A program made the position numbers and the translations under genes. Below, one piece after another: positions 19,580 to 31,526 of a stretch of DNA of 64,000 nt (position 1 is the stretch's first letter; each line of letters opens with the position of its first letter). The notes beneath the pieces were generated by a model, which saw only the letters and a program-made list of their open reading frames with translations, was not told the origin of the DNA and ran no database searches. The stretch covers positions 51,187 to 115,186 of the forward strand of contig JARKRC010000074.1 in the NCBI GenBank assembly GCA_029974595.1, written 5' to 3'. Source of the stretch: Ereboglobus sp. GTDB lineage: Bacteria > Verrucomicrobiota > Verrucomicrobiia > Opitutales > Opitutaceae.

Positions 19580-21289
19580 TTACTTTATTTCCTCTCCGCA
19601 CTCCAGCATGGCGGAACCGAAGAACGGGTTGGCGAGAGCGGCGGCGGAGGAAGGCGCGGCGCGCTGCACCCAGCGCCCGGTGCCGAGAACCGGCGTCATG
19701 GGACATTGGTAAATACGCACGGCGCCGCTGTGGTGCAGGCGCGCGGCCTTGGCGAGATCGGCGACCGCGGTGCTGAAGACTTCGTAGGAGGCGCGGGCGT
19801 CCTTGATGGCGGGGCCGGGTTTGAGGCCGGCGGTGAATTGCGCGAGGGGGCCGCTTTTGGCGTTGGGAGCTTTTTCAATGTAATCGGCGAGCGCGGTCTG
19901 GATGGCGGGGATTTGTTTTTGATACGCGGCGAGATCATCGGCTGCGAGCGCGGCGGCGGCATCGGCGGCCGCGAGCACGAGCGGCGTGAGCGCGGCGATG
20001 TCGGCGGAATCGGATTGGGCAGGTTGCGCGGCGTGGACATCGTGCGCGTGCTCGGGCGCGGGCTGGGAGCCCATGCCGCTCTGCCGGGCAATCTGGGCCT
20101 GGCCGTCGATGAGCAGCGCGCCTTGCGTCACGACGCGGTCGCCTTCGCGCAAACCGCTTTGCACGGCATAATGATCGTCGCCGGCGGGGCCGAGCGTGAC
20201 GGCGCGCGGCTCGTAGGTGTTGCCGGTCTTGTCGACATAGACGATGGGCTGCCTTTGGGTGAACACCAGCGCGGTGCGGGGGACGAGGAGCCGCCCGGGC
20301 AGCGAGATGTGCACGAGGCCGTAGGCGGTCTGGCGGTGGAGGAAGCGGCGCGCGGTGTTGTCGATGACGACGCGGACGCGGGCGGTGCGCGTCATTTCGT
20401 TGAGGTTGGGATCAATGAAGGCGATGGGCGCGGTGATGGTTTCGCCGTGTAGTGATGGGATGGATACATCAACGGCCTGGCCGGGGCGAAGCCAGGGGAG
20501 GTCGGCCTCGTAGGCGTCGAAGATGAACCAGAGGTGCGTGAAGTCGCCGATTTCGAAAAGACGGTCGTTGGCCTGCACATACTGGCCCTCGTAAACGTTG
20601 CGGCTGATGACGGTGCCGGCGGCGGGCGCGCGCAGGGTGTGAATGGCGGAGGGCTGCTGGGTTTGTTCGAGGCGGGTGATGTCGTCGGGTTCAAGCCCGA
20701 GGAGCAGGAGGCGCTCGCGGGCCTCGGAGCGCTCGGCGTCGGCGAAGGCCGCCGCGGCGCGGAAGCGTTCGAGATACTGGCGCTGCGCGGTGAGCATGTC
20801 GGGGCTGTAGAGCGTGGCGAGGGGCGCGCCGGCCTCGACGCTGGCGCCGATGGTGTTGACGAACAGTTTTTCGATGCGGCCGGGAACGCGCGCGCTGAGG
20901 ATGCGGTGGAGCGTCTCGTCGTCGTCGAGCACGCCCGTGACGCGGAGCGTGCGCACAAGCGGGCCGCGTGTGACGGGGGAGGTTTCCACGCCGATGACGG
21001 CGGCGGTGGCGGGTTGGAGTGTGATGAGGCTGCCGTTGCCCTTGTCGAAACCGGCGTCGCCCTCGTAAACCGGCGCGAGATCCATGCCGCAGATGGTGCA
21101 TTTGCCGGGACGCTCGGATTTGATCCACGGGTGCATCGGCGACTGATAAAACCTGATTTTGCGCTCGCCGTTCGCGGACGCGGCGGCGGGCGCATGAGAC
21201 GACGCGGTTTTGCGCGCGAGAAAATAGCCCGTGCTTCCGGCGGCAAGGGCGGTGAGGAGAATGAGAGTGGCGGTTTTGACGGCAGACAT
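19580..21289 (-). CDS. cusB: CusB-type periplasmic adaptor with heavy-metal-binding and DUF3347-like domains
   Basis: Membrane-fusion subunit that links the RND pump to the outer-membrane channel. From the ATG at 21289 the protein is 569 aa: an N-terminal signal/anchor (TLILLTALAAGSTGYFLA), a heavy-metal-binding motif (YQSPMHPWIKSERPGKCTICGMDL, with M-x-P and C-x2-C-G-M; about residues 50-75), the barrel-sandwich/HlyD region (about 90-390, VPGRIEKLFVNTIGASVEAG and the matching second half), and a C-terminal DUF3347-like domain ending in IYQCPMTP...NPFFGSAMLECGE. The metal-binding motifs at both ends fit delivery of copper or silver to CusA. It precedes cusA by 113 nt. Confidence 0.92.
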   Translation of the reverse strand: MSAVKTATLILLTALAAGSTGYFLARKTASSHAPAAASANGERKIRFYQSPMHPWIKSERPGKCTICGMDLAPVYEGDAGFDKGNGSLITLQPATAAVIGVETSPVTRGPLVRTLRVTGVLDDDETLHRILSARVPGRIEKLFVNTIGASVEAGAPLATLYSPDMLTAQRQYLERFRAAAAFADAERSEARERLLLLGLEPDDITRLEQTQQPSAIHTLRAPAAGTVISRNVYEGQYVQANDRLFEIGDFTHLWFIFDAYEADLPWLRPGQAVDVSIPSLHGETITAPIAFIDPNLNEMTRTARVRVVIDNTARRFLHRQTAYGLVHISLPGRLLVPRTALVFTQRQPIVYVDKTGNTYEPRAVTLGPAGDDHYAVQSGLREGDRVVTQGALLIDGQAQIARQSGMGSQPAPEHAHDVHAAQPAQSDSADIAALTPLVLAAADAAAALAADDLAAYQKQIPAIQTALADYIEKAPNAKSGPLAQFTAGLKPGPAIKDARASYEVFSTAVADLAKAARLHHSGAVRIYQCPMTPVLGTGRWVQRAAPSSAAALANPFFGSAMLECGEEIK

Positions 21290-21422
21290 GGAAATAAGTC
21301 GAACAGGAGGATGGCTTGCTGACTCGCGCAAGGGAGGGCTACGACGCGACGGGCGCTTTCGCGCCGCAATGGTTTCGCCGCGGTTTTGCGCCGGACCGTG
21401 TCACGCTCATGGAAATGATAAT

Positions 21423-21450
21423 AAAAATGGAGGGCCGGTCCGCGCCCTCC
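21423..21450 (-). terminator. Probable terminator of the Cys-rich protein gene
   Basis: Read on the minus strand: a 7-bp GC stem (ggagggc at 21429-21435 paired with gccctcc at 21444-21450) followed by atttttattat. It lies just after the minus-strand stop at 21463. The A/T runs on both sides would let it work in both directions. Confidence 0.65.
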
Positions 21451-21462
21451 GCTTTTTCAGGA

Positions 21463-21939
21463 TTATTTGGCGTCGAGTTTGGCGAGGTATTTCGCCGGAT
21501 TTTTATCAAAGGCTTTCACGCACATCTTGCAGCAGAGGGAAACGGCGAGATCGGCTTTGCCGGCTTCCTTGTGGGTGTGGACGTAGGGTTCGCCCATGCT
21601 GCCGAGTTTTTCGCCGGAGACGGGGCAGGTGTTGGCGTCGGCACTGGCGGCGGTGGTTTTTCCGGCGGCGCATTGCGGGCAGGCGTCGGCGGGTTTTTTG
21701 CAGGCAGCCTTGTCTTTCGCGCAGTTGGCGTCGGCAGGTTTTGCGCAGCAATCGGCCTTGGGTTTGTCGCGGTTGGCGTCGACGGGCGCCTGGCAGCAGG
21801 ATTTTTTCGCGTCAGGGCAGGTTTGTTTGGCGTTGTCGTCCTTGACGGGACACGAGGCGGGTTTGTCGGCTGCGGAAAGCGTGAGCGCGAAACCGGCGGC
21901 GAGGGTGGCAAGCAAGGTCGTGAAGGTGAGTTTTTTCAT
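21463..21939 (-). CDS. Secreted cysteine-rich metal-binding protein with YHS-like C-terminus
   Basis: A 158-aa protein with a signal peptide (MKKLTFTTLLATLAAGFALTLSA) and 14 cysteines in the mature part, arranged as C, C, CC, CC, C, C, C-x2-C and so on. Residues about 108-158 (CPVSGEKLGSMGEPYVHTHKE...LCCKMCVKAFDKNPAKYLAKL) resemble the YHS/heavy-metal-associated domain that often accompanies copper efflux systems. Likely role: periplasmic metal buffering or delivery for the CusBA pump. The ATG at 21939 was chosen because it begins the signal peptide; one at 21945 adds MH. It is divergent from the cnrYXH-like genes. Confidence 0.78.
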   Translation of the reverse strand: MKKLTFTTLLATLAAGFALTLSAADKPASCPVKDDNAKQTCPDAKKSCCQAPVDANRDKPKADCCAKPADANCAKDKAACKKPADACPQCAAGKTTAASADANTCPVSGEKLGSMGEPYVHTHKEAGKADLAVSLCCKMCVKAFDKNPAKYLAKLDAK

Positions 21940-22088
21940 GTGCATGACTGGTTGGTTGATTTGGATGGTTGCATGCATATTACACCGGCGGGCGGAAAAA
22001 CCCTTGGAATTTTTTGATGAAAAAATTGCGATAAAATTGAGGGTTTGTCCGGGCTCCGGTGTATGATAGCTGAAATCACGCGCAATCC
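21940..22088. promoter_or_regulatory. Divergent regulatory region of the metal locus
   Basis: This 149-nt spacer separates the Cys-rich gene (minus) from the cnrYXH-like genes (plus). An inverted pair tacaccgg (21981-21988) / ccggtgta (22056-22063) brackets its AT-rich core. The symmetry suits a divergent promoter read in both directions by the same factor, but I could not fix -35/-10 elements. Confidence 0.35.
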
Positions 22089-22418
22089 ATGAACACGACC
22101 AATGACAACGACGACCCGCGGCTTCGCTCACTGCTTCGCGAGCATGTGATGGCGGATGCGCGCGCGACCCCGGATTTCCGCGCCGCGGTGTGGCGGCGCA
22201 TCGATGCGCGGCGCGAGGCGATGGCCTCATGGCCGGCGTGGCTGCGGGCGCATGTGTTCGGCGTCGCGGCGTGCACGGCGGCGTGCGTCGCGGTTGCGGT
22301 GATGTCGGCGGGCATCCTCGCGAGCAACCAGTCGAAGCGCGAGCGCGAGGCGCTCATTCAGCGCTACATCACGAGCATTGATCCGATACAGGGCGAAACC
22401 GGGCATTATCACCGATGA
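22089..22418 (+). CDS. Small single-pass membrane protein, CnrY-like anti-sigma candidate
   Basis: A 109-aa protein with a charged N-terminal cytoplasmic part (residues 1-50, including the helical DPRLRSLLREHV and PDFRAAVWRRIDAR), one membrane helix (about 55-78) and a short periplasmic tail. No close family was recognised. Its size, topology and position directly before a CnrX-like sensor and an ECF sigma factor match CnrY of Cupriavidus, the membrane anti-sigma factor that holds CnrH. The stop overlaps the next start by 4 nt (ATGA). The anti-sigma role is inferred from context only. Confidence 0.6.
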   Translation: MNTTNDNDDPRLRSLLREHVMADARATPDFRAAVWRRIDARREAMASWPAWLRAHVFGVAACTAACVAVAVMSAGILASNQSKREREALIQRYITSIDPIQGETGHYHR

Positions 22419-22939
22419 AATACCGTTGGCTCAGTGGAATCATCATCGCGTTTGTCACGATTGCATCGGGTTGCATCGCGTATCACTTCATGCGGCCCGC
22501 GGCGGCGTGCGATTGCACGGCGGCTGAGGCGTGTGACGATCTGGCGTGGATACGGCATGAGTTCAGGCTGGCGCCGTCGCAGTTGCGGCGGATCGAGGCG
22601 GTGCACGGGGCGTATCGCGTGGTGTGCCGGAAGCATTGCGACATGCTCGCGGAGGCGCGCGCGGGGCTTGCGGAGGCGCGCGGGCAAAAGCGCCCGGCCG
22701 ATGAAATCGCCGCGATGGAAACGGCGCTCGGAAAACTGGACGGCGAGTGCAAGGCCGGCACGACGGCTTATGTGCAGGAAATAGCCGGAATCATCGGCGG
22801 CAGGGAAGGGGAGCGTTACCTCGGGATCGTGCTTCCGCGCGTGGCGTGTTTTGATCATTCACCGATGGCGGCGTCTGCCTTGTACGGCGCGCCGGGAAAA
22901 GCGCATTCCACCTCGACGCATGAACGTCCCGGAAACTGA
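22415..22939 (+). CDS. Periplasmic heavy-metal sensor, CnrX/Metal_resist-like
   Basis: A 174-aa protein with an N-terminal membrane helix (about 6-26) and an all-helical periplasmic domain of the CnrX/CpxP/ZraP kind: WIRHEFRLAPSQLRRIEAVHGAYRVV (45-70), then CRKHCDMLAEARAGLAEAR and a third helix 97-125. Possible metal ligands are CDC (32-34), Cys40, His48, His64, and the Cys71-x2-His74-Cys75 cluster. The likely role is to sense metal outside the inner membrane and release the sigma factor from its anti-sigma. It overlaps the previous gene by 4 nt and the sigma gene by 20 nt, so the three are tightly coupled. Confidence 0.75.
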   Translation: MKYRWLSGIIIAFVTIASGCIAYHFMRPAAACDCTAAEACDDLAWIRHEFRLAPSQLRRIEAVHGAYRVVCRKHCDMLAEARAGLAEARGQKRPADEIAAMETALGKLDGECKAGTTAYVQEIAGIIGGREGERYLGIVLPRVACFDHSPMAASALYGAPGKAHSTSTHERPGN

Positions 22940-23501
22940 CACGGCGCGCAAAGCCGGCGGCGGTCCGGACGACGAGGCGCTGATGCAGGCGCTGCAACGC
23001 GGCGACGAGCGCGCGCTGAACGAATTGATGGCGCGTTGGGAGACCGGCGTGAAGGCGTTTTTGCTGCGGCTCGGCGTGCCGGCATCCGATGTCGAGGATG
23101 TGGCGCAGGAGACATTCATCCGCGTTTTTGAAAAGCGCGCCGCGTATCGCGCCGGCGCGTCTTTCAAGCCGTGGATTCTCACCATCGCGGGCAATCTCGG
23201 GCGAAACCGTCTGCGCTGGCGCTGGCGGCGGCGTGAGGAAAGCATCGAGGCGGTCGGCGCGGAGCACGCGGCGGATGCGGAGCGCGGCGCGGATGAGGAC
23301 ATCGGCCCGCTTGTGCGCGCCGCAGTGAACGCGCTGCCGGATAAACTCCGCAGCGCCGTTGTGTGCGTGCAGCTGGAGGATTTGAGTTACAACGAAGCCG
23401 CGCAAGTCGCGGGCTGCACGCCGAAGGCAATCGAAACGCGCCTGTATCGCGCGCGCGAATTGCTGCGCGAGCGGCTGAAGGATTTGCCGCGCGCCATCTG
23501 A
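22920..23501 (+). CDS. ECF RNA polymerase sigma factor, CnrH-like
   Basis: A 193-aa extracytoplasmic-function sigma factor. Region 2 covers about residues 18-85 (DEALMQALQRGDERALNELM, then DVEDVAQETFIRVFEKR); region 4 covers about 130-185 (LPDKLRSAVVCVQLEDLSYNEAAQVAGCTPKAIETRLYRAR, a helix-turn-helix). No region 3 or other domain. The ATG at 22920 gives the natural start; an earlier in-frame ATG at 22851 lies deep inside the sensor gene. The order anti-sigma, sensor, sigma and the neighbouring CusBA pump suggest it drives the metal-efflux genes. Confidence 0.88.
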   Translation: MNVPETDTARKAGGGPDDEALMQALQRGDERALNELMARWETGVKAFLLRLGVPASDVEDVAQETFIRVFEKRAAYRAGASFKPWILTIAGNLGRNRLRWRWRRREESIEAVGAEHAADAERGADEDIGPLVRAAVNALPDKLRSAVVCVQLEDLSYNEAAQVAGCTPKAIETRLYRARELLRERLKDLPRAI

Positions 23502-23512
23502 GCTGAGGAGAG

Positions 23513-23546
23513 GCGGGAGGTATCCGAAACTCAACCCGCCCTTTTG
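23513..23546 (+). terminator. Possible weak terminator after the sigma gene
   Basis: A 6-bp stem ggcggg (23513-23518) / cccgcc (23536-23541) with a 17-nt loop, followed by cttttgcgttt. The stem is short and the T-run interrupted, so this is tentative. The rest of 23502-23765 is AT-rich with no recognised riboswitch. Confidence 0.35.
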
Positions 23547-23765
23547 CGTTTGATTTACGTCTTTTTGCTGCGATTGGGCGCAGATGAAGCGATTTTAGAT
23601 AACGACTAAAAATATTGCAAGATATTGTTAGACATTTAATAAATAAAGAATAAATCTTTCTTCTGTATTTGTGAAATCAACATATCTGTATTCAATGATA
23701 TGTTTCTTGCAATCGCGCTGTTTTTGCTTTTTTTCGGTATTAGTATTTTTTCCTGTCGCACTCAC

Positions 23766-24887
23766 ATGCCAGCAACCGCAATCACACCCGTCCCGGAATC
23801 GCACTCTTTTGCCGCGTTGCGCGAACTCTTCGCCGCGCGCATTGTTATCCTCGATGGCGCGATGGGTTCGATGATCCAGACCCACAAGCTCTCGGAGACG
23901 GATTTTCGCGGCACACGCTTTGCGGCGCATCCGACCGATCTGCGCGGCGACAACGACCTGCTCTGCCTCACGCGGCCCGACATCATCGAGGCCATTCACG
24001 CCGACTACTTCGCGGCGGGTGCGGATGTTGTTGAAACGAATACGTTCAACGCGACCGCCATCTCGCAGGCTGATTACGACATGCAGCCGTTTGTCGCGGA
24101 AATCAACACCGCCGCCGCCGCCATCGCGCGCCGCGCCGCCCGCGCAGCCGAGGCCGCCGCGCTCGCGGAAGGCGTCACGCGCCGCTGCTTCGTTGCCGGC
24201 GCCATCGGCCCGCTCAACCGCACCCTTTCCATGTCGCCCGACGTGAACCGCCCCGAATATCGCGCCGTCACATGGAACCAGGTCGTCGCCGCTTACACCG
24301 AGCAAATCCGCGCGCTCATCGCACCCGCCCCGGATACTCACGGAGAACCCGGCGTGGACGCGCTCCTGATCGAGACCATTTTCGACACCCTCAATTCGAA
24401 AGCCGCGCTCTTCGCCGCCGAAAACGTTTTCCTCGAAACCGGCCGCCGCGTACCCGTGATGATCAGCGTCACCATCACCGATGCATCCGGACGCACGCTC
24501 TCGGGCCAGACGCCCGAAGCCTTTTACAACAGCATCCGCCACGCGCGCCCCTTCAGCGTCGGCATCAACTGCGCCCTCGGCGGCGAGGGCATGCGCCCCT
24601 TCGTCGAAGAGCTTGCGCGCCTCGCCGAGTGCCCCGTGACATGCTACCCGAATGCCGGACTCCCGAACGCCTTCGGCGGCTACGATGAAACACCCGACGA
24701 CATGGCCCGCATCCTGCGCAGTTTTGCCGAAGCCGGCCTCGTCAACCTGGTCGGCGGCTGCTGCGGCTCCACTCCCGCGCACATCCGGGCCATCGCCGAC
24801 GCCGTGCGCGGATTGCCGCCGCGCGCCATCCCGCCGCGCCATGAGACGCTGCGCCTGAGCGGGCTCGAACCGTTGACCATTTCCTGA
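23766..24887 (+). CDS. metH: Methionine synthase, homocysteine-binding module (split MetH, part 1)
   Basis: This 373-aa protein is the homocysteine-binding zinc domain of cobalamin-dependent methionine synthase. It shows [10 protein letters not shown] (about 27-36), VETNTFNAT, the first Zn cysteine in [13 protein letters not shown] (about 266-278) and the Cys pair in [11 protein letters not shown] (about 328-338). It ends at [12 protein letters not shown], exactly where the E. coli enzyme passes into the linker before its pterin domain. The remaining domains are in a separate gene 92 nt downstream. The ATG at 23766 was chosen over 23700, which would add a hydrophobic stretch unlike MetH. Confidence 0.92.
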   Translation: MPATAITPVPESHSFAALRELFAARIVILDGAMGSMIQTHKLSETDFRGTRFAAHPTDLRGDNDLLCLTRPDIIEAIHADYFAAGADVVETNTFNATAISQADYDMQPFVAEINTAAAAIARRAARAAEAAALAEGVTRRCFVAGAIGPLNRTLSMSPDVNRPEYRAVTWNQVVAAYTEQIRALIAPAPDTHGEPGVDALLIETIFDTLNSKAALFAAENVFLETGRRVPVMISVTITDASGRTLSGQTPEAFYNSIRHARPFSVGINCALGGEGMRPFVEELARLAECPVTCYPNAGLPNAFGGYDETPDDMARILRSFAEAGLVNLVGGCCGSTPAHIRAIADAVRGLPPRAIPPRHETLRLSGLEPLTIS

Positions 24888-24897
24888 AGGCCCAGAT

Positions 24898-24930
24898 TCA
24901 CCACGGAGGCACGAAGAACACGGAGTAAAA
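24898..24930. repeat. Dispersed repeat fragment at the metH split
   Basis: The spacer between the two MetH genes contains attcaccacggaggcacga followed by agaacacggag, a kind of dispersed intergenic sequence related in composition to the repeats at 11389 and 49572 (cacgc-gaggc type). Stop codons in this stretch separate the two reading frames. Confidence 0.5.
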
Positions 24931-24979
24931 AACAGCGCGTAGATTTGGAAAAGCGTTTTCCGATGCCGCTGCTTTCGAG

Positions 24980-27860
<2,881 letters not shown>

Positions 27861-27883
<23 letters not shown>

Positions 27884-27908
27884 ACTTGGTTTTGAGACAG
27901 GATGAACA
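27861..27908. repeat. Left copy of a direct repeat flanking the island (metH 3' end)
   Basis: The last codons of metH and the next 27 nt (27882-27908, agacttggttttgagacagg and onward) recur at 44826-44872. The 27 nt after the stop are identical; the coding part (cggcccgtggctggatt versus cggcctgtggctcgatt) is diverged. The gacaggatgaacagg tail also belongs to a dispersed repeat family, so part of the match may come from that family. Confidence 0.65.
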
Positions 27909-28011
27909 GGATTTACAGGATGGACGGATGGTTATGGCCGGCCCTTGCCCACTTTTGCAGACCTCCCGCTCATGTTATCTGGGCACGCCCCTCTTCCCGT
28001 GTCCGTCAATT

Positions 28012-28196
28012 CGGGGCAGCCCCAATTCGAGAGATGTTGTTTTTTTCATTGTTCATTGGGGAGCGATGGCGGCATTTGTCTGTTTTTGGGAGGCTTTGAC
28101 GTTGCCAATTAGTATCGGGGATACTGCAAAATGCAAGATGTTATTCTGCATAGAGTCATGTCTTTTCTTAACATATCTTGAGTCACCCTTTTTTTT
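28012..28196. mobile_element. MITE-like element, left copy
   Basis: Diverged copy of the small inverted-repeat element at 35264-35429 and 44547-44818. Shared parts are cgagagatgttg with tttttcattgttcattg, the block ggcatttgtctgtttttggg, gatgcaag and the end cttgagtcaccctttttt (an altered form of the terminal repeat). It encodes nothing and lies between metH and the 3' end of the SpvB-like gene. The exact left end is uncertain. Confidence 0.65.
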
Positions 28197-28229
28197 CTAT
28201 GATGCTGGAGGAGCTTACGATTTTACTCA

Positions 28230-31200
28230 TCATTCTTCTGGATCGTCTGGCACTTGGGTGATATCGCTTGGTTGATAAGAGCCTGGGAGTGTGGTCTGCA
28301 CGGCAGTTTGGTTGTCAAAAAGTGATTCGGATTGGATGGTTATATGCGCCCCAGCCGGGTTTGCCCGTGTGAATATTGTCTCCGGCTGGGAAGTGACGCT
28401 TGAAGGCGCAAATGTGTAGTGAGCAATTTCGGAGTCCTCCCAGCGCGATTCAACGGCCCTTGAGATGAAAGGATAAACTGTGCCCCATGCGGTGTTGTTG
28501 GCAGGATTCACGACTTCGTCGAAAACAACGGTGTTGTCGTGACTGGAGATCAATCGGAATTTGGATTGTCCGCCTTCATTCCAGTACCGATAGGTCTGCT
28601 CACGCTTGGTCAGACCGGTCATGGGGAATGACTGTGTCAAAAACTGGTATTTAAAAAAATTGGTCTGACGATCTAGCGTTACAAAACTGTGGAAGCCGAG
28701 GGGCCCGCGACCCGAGAGATCCGTGCGGTTGCCTGAATATTGATAGCTGAAATGCGCTCGCTCCGAGGAGGATGTGGCGCCTGTGTCTTTATAAATATCT
28801 GAAACGACATGCTGAGGCCGTCGATCCTCGCGTATTGGATAAGTAACCGGTGTGCCTGCTGTGTAGACATTGTCAGAGGTAATAGGAGCATAGGCGATTT
28901 TTGTAGTTTCACCAAAGGCATTTGTAATGAAGTGGACAAGATTGGGGTATGATTGCGGAAATGTGATTCGCATGATTGCATTGGCTGCAGGGACGTTGGC
29001 AGCAAATAAAAGCCCATCGCGACCGCGTCCTTCCATATCCGCCGCATCAAGGACATACTTGGCAGTTCCTGCAGGTGGAATTGTGCCTGAAGGCCATATC
29101 TGGGGAAGCAGGTTTTCAAACCTCCAACCACCAATATCGCGGCTCAAGCCTGTCCTGAATCCTGACGGACCAGCTAATATACACACCAACCTGCCTGCAG
29201 GATGATTTTTTGTATTTTCATAATAAACAAAGTCTTTACGCCCATCAGCGTTGACGTCCATCAAAACTGCGCCTGAAATATCAAGATCAGAAGCCTCCTC
29301 CACGTAATACGATGACCCGCCCTCGGTGTAACTGGATCCAATCCGAACACAGCCTTCTACTTGTGTATAAGTTGGGTTGCCACTTTCCGTTGTAAGTGGG
29401 ATTCCACTAAACGAACTTGAATCAAATGTGCCGTCCCCTTTGGATAAGTAAACAGTCCAACCATCATTTTCACCGTTTAAATCATTTTTTCTAAAAACAA
29501 CTAGATCATCTAACCCGTCACCATTTACATCACCGAGAAGCCACATAAACCCACCTGATAAATCTGGCGACTTATGAACATATTTTCCACGATATCTTAT
29601 TATCGTCGAAGCTGGCGACGGCGTAGAAATAGGAGGATTTAAGTATAATCCTATTGAGTGAGACGCATATGCAAAGTTTCTGTCCGAGCCATAATAATCG
29701 TCAGCATCCAAAAATGAAGAAATTATTACATTATCAGCTTTGCCATCACCATCAAAGTCCGCCTTTTGATAAACAGCGCCTCCGCCTCCCCCGCCATGTG
29801 TTCCTGAGAGTGACTCTGTGAAAGCCGGAGCCCCATTCACCATTCTTGGAGACATTAAAAGTGGCAATCCCCCTGGCATAAATGTTGCCCCGTCGCCATT
29901 CTCGACGATGGTTTCATATAAATTTCCAAACGCATCTTCCTGCACCGTCAACGACAAACTGCCGCGAGGAGGCCTCATATCCATTTCATTCACAAGTATT
30001 TCGTCCAGACCATCGCCATCCATATCAAAGCAAAAAGGATACCCAGCGCATTTATTGTAAGTATTCAAAAAATTATTATGGTTTATACTAATGCGAACTG
30101 GCGTCGAAAAGTCGGTGCCTGTTGAAAGCGCCACATACCACCCCCCGCCAATTTGTCCATCAGCTCGGTAGCTCAGCACTATGTCCGTGCGACCGTCACC
30201 ATTAAAATCTCCCACGCCAGCCAATGCACATTTGGATATATTCGTTCCATTCAACACAATTGTCCTCTCTGTGGTGCCATCAAACATACCAAGAGTCTTT
30301 GTATTCGGATCAGGATTCACGGCAGGCAATGGCGCGATACGCTCGGTACGTCCATCTCCTTTGAAATCTCCGCTGAAACGGCCGTAACTAAAGTAATACT
30401 TGCCCTGTGTGTGAAAAACTTCGGGCTCCATGTGACGGATTGCTTCGTCCTCCCAAAAGCCTTTCCCCCAATTGATATCTGTAAAAACTGAGGAACCTCC
30501 GACGTCCAGGCTAACACGCTCCAGACGCAACACCTCATTGTAAATAGAGGCCGGCTCATATTGCAGCTTGTAATCATGGGCTGCCGTCGAAATCCGATCA
30601 AGCCGGGCATGAACAATCTTATGCCGGCCATACCTGTACTGTATGCCACCGTCCGGACGTATGTAATCAGCGGCAAACCCGGATGCGTTATTTAATTCAT
30701 TGTGATGAAAAGTAATGGTTTGGGAGGGCGAAATTGCCTGCTTGCGGTTGCCTGTGTATTTCACCGATACAAGCAGATGTTCGCCTGAGCTGCGAAGGAT
30801 ATTCTCAAAATCTATCTTATCATAAAAAAACCACTCATCATAACAAAATTCAATATAATTGCCGACCGCGTCCTCGACCCACTTGAGCGCCCATGCATAA
30901 GCCTTGTCCGTGGTTTCGCCAGCGAGCATTTGATAACCATCTGTGGCAGGATATACGAGCGCATTGCCGGCATCCATGACATTCTTTCCGAAACACAGCA
31001 TTGTGCCATTCTTGTCCATCAAGCGAAATCCTTCAATGTTATCCCCACTGCCAAACGCTGTGATTGTAACAAACGAATCGACTTCGGTCCGGTAGACACT
31101 GCCCGGCATGCCGTGCGTCCCGCTTACGCAAATGAGTCGTTTGCCATCCAGATAGAGCTTGTCGCTATTATCAAATTTGGCGCCGCTCACCACGCCATCA

Positions 31201-31508
31201 CGCGCCAAGATGGTGCGTCCGCGTTCAATTGAGCGGGGATATCCGGTCGAGAGCGAAAATCCGACGCCCAGCAGACCATTGCCTGCCTTGCTATTGTAGC
31301 ATAGCGCCAATTGCGGCTGCATGCTGCCGCGTCCAGGCACGATTTGCAGTGGTATTACATAATTGGCCGCACCCTTGTTATCGATTGAAAAATCTCCCGG
31401 TAACGCGCCAACCAGCGGCTCCGCCTGTGCCAGATGTGTTGCGCCCCATGCGATCAGCACGGTCATTGAAATGATTTCTGACAAGGATATGCGAAAAATT
31501 GGTTTCAC
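28230..31508 (-). CDS. Secreted SpvB/Tc-toxin B-subunit-like protein with FG-GAP repeats
   Basis: A 1092-aa exported protein (signal peptide about 1-29). Residues about 33-330 match the SpvB/TcaC N-terminal pattern (GDFSIDNKGAANYVIPLQIVPG, LALCYNSKAGNGLLGVGFSLS, LYLDGKRL). Then come at least five FG-GAP/VCBS-type calcium-loop repeats (DFNGDGRTDIV, DMDGDGLDEIL, DFDGDGKADNV, DVNGDGLDDLV, DVNADGRKDFV) and a TcdB-middle-like segment (FITNAFGETTKIAYAPI, GRGPLGFHSFVTLDRQT). In Tc toxins this region builds a beta-propeller joined to an RHS shell; here the protein stops before any RHS part. It is the last gene of the island transcript. Function as a toxin-delivery or surface protein is inference. Confidence 0.8.
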   Translation of the reverse strand: MKPIFRISLSEIISMTVLIAWGATHLAQAEPLVGALPGDFSIDNKGAANYVIPLQIVPGRGSMQPQLALCYNSKAGNGLLGVGFSLSTGYPRSIERGRTILARDGVVSGAKFDNSDKLYLDGKRLICVSGTHGMPGSVYRTEVDSFVTITAFGSGDNIEGFRLMDKNGTMLCFGKNVMDAGNALVYPATDGYQMLAGETTDKAYAWALKWVEDAVGNYIEFCYDEWFFYDKIDFENILRSSGEHLLVSVKYTGNRKQAISPSQTITFHHNELNNASGFAADYIRPDGGIQYRYGRHKIVHARLDRISTAAHDYKLQYEPASIYNEVLRLERVSLDVGGSSVFTDINWGKGFWEDEAIRHMEPEVFHTQGKYYFSYGRFSGDFKGDGRTERIAPLPAVNPDPNTKTLGMFDGTTERTIVLNGTNISKCALAGVGDFNGDGRTDIVLSYRADGQIGGGWYVALSTGTDFSTPVRISINHNNFLNTYNKCAGYPFCFDMDGDGLDEILVNEMDMRPPRGSLSLTVQEDAFGNLYETIVENGDGATFMPGGLPLLMSPRMVNGAPAFTESLSGTHGGGGGGAVYQKADFDGDGKADNVIISSFLDADDYYGSDRNFAYASHSIGLYLNPPISTPSPASTIIRYRGKYVHKSPDLSGGFMWLLGDVNGDGLDDLVVFRKNDLNGENDGWTVYLSKGDGTFDSSSFSGIPLTTESGNPTYTQVEGCVRIGSSYTEGGSSYYVEEASDLDISGAVLMDVNADGRKDFVYYENTKNHPAGRLVCILAGPSGFRTGLSRDIGGWRFENLLPQIWPSGTIPPAGTAKYVLDAADMEGRGRDGLLFAANVPAANAIMRITFPQSYPNLVHFITNAFGETTKIAYAPITSDNVYTAGTPVTYPIREDRRPQHVVSDIYKDTGATSSSERAHFSYQYSGNRTDLSGRGPLGFHSFVTLDRQTNFFKYQFLTQSFPMTGLTKREQTYRYWNEGGQSKFRLISSHDNTVVFDEVVNPANNTAWGTVYPFISRAVESRWEDSEIAHYTFAPSSVTSQPETIFTRANPAGAHITIQSESLFDNQTAVQTTLPGSYQPSDITQVPDDPEE

Positions 31509-31526
31509 GGGATTATTGTTTGTTTA

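Noticed and set aside
23502..23765. Cobalamin or SAM riboswitch upstream of metH
   Set aside because: I looked for B12-box-like and SAM-core motifs in the leader and saw none; the region is AT-rich with only a weak stem.
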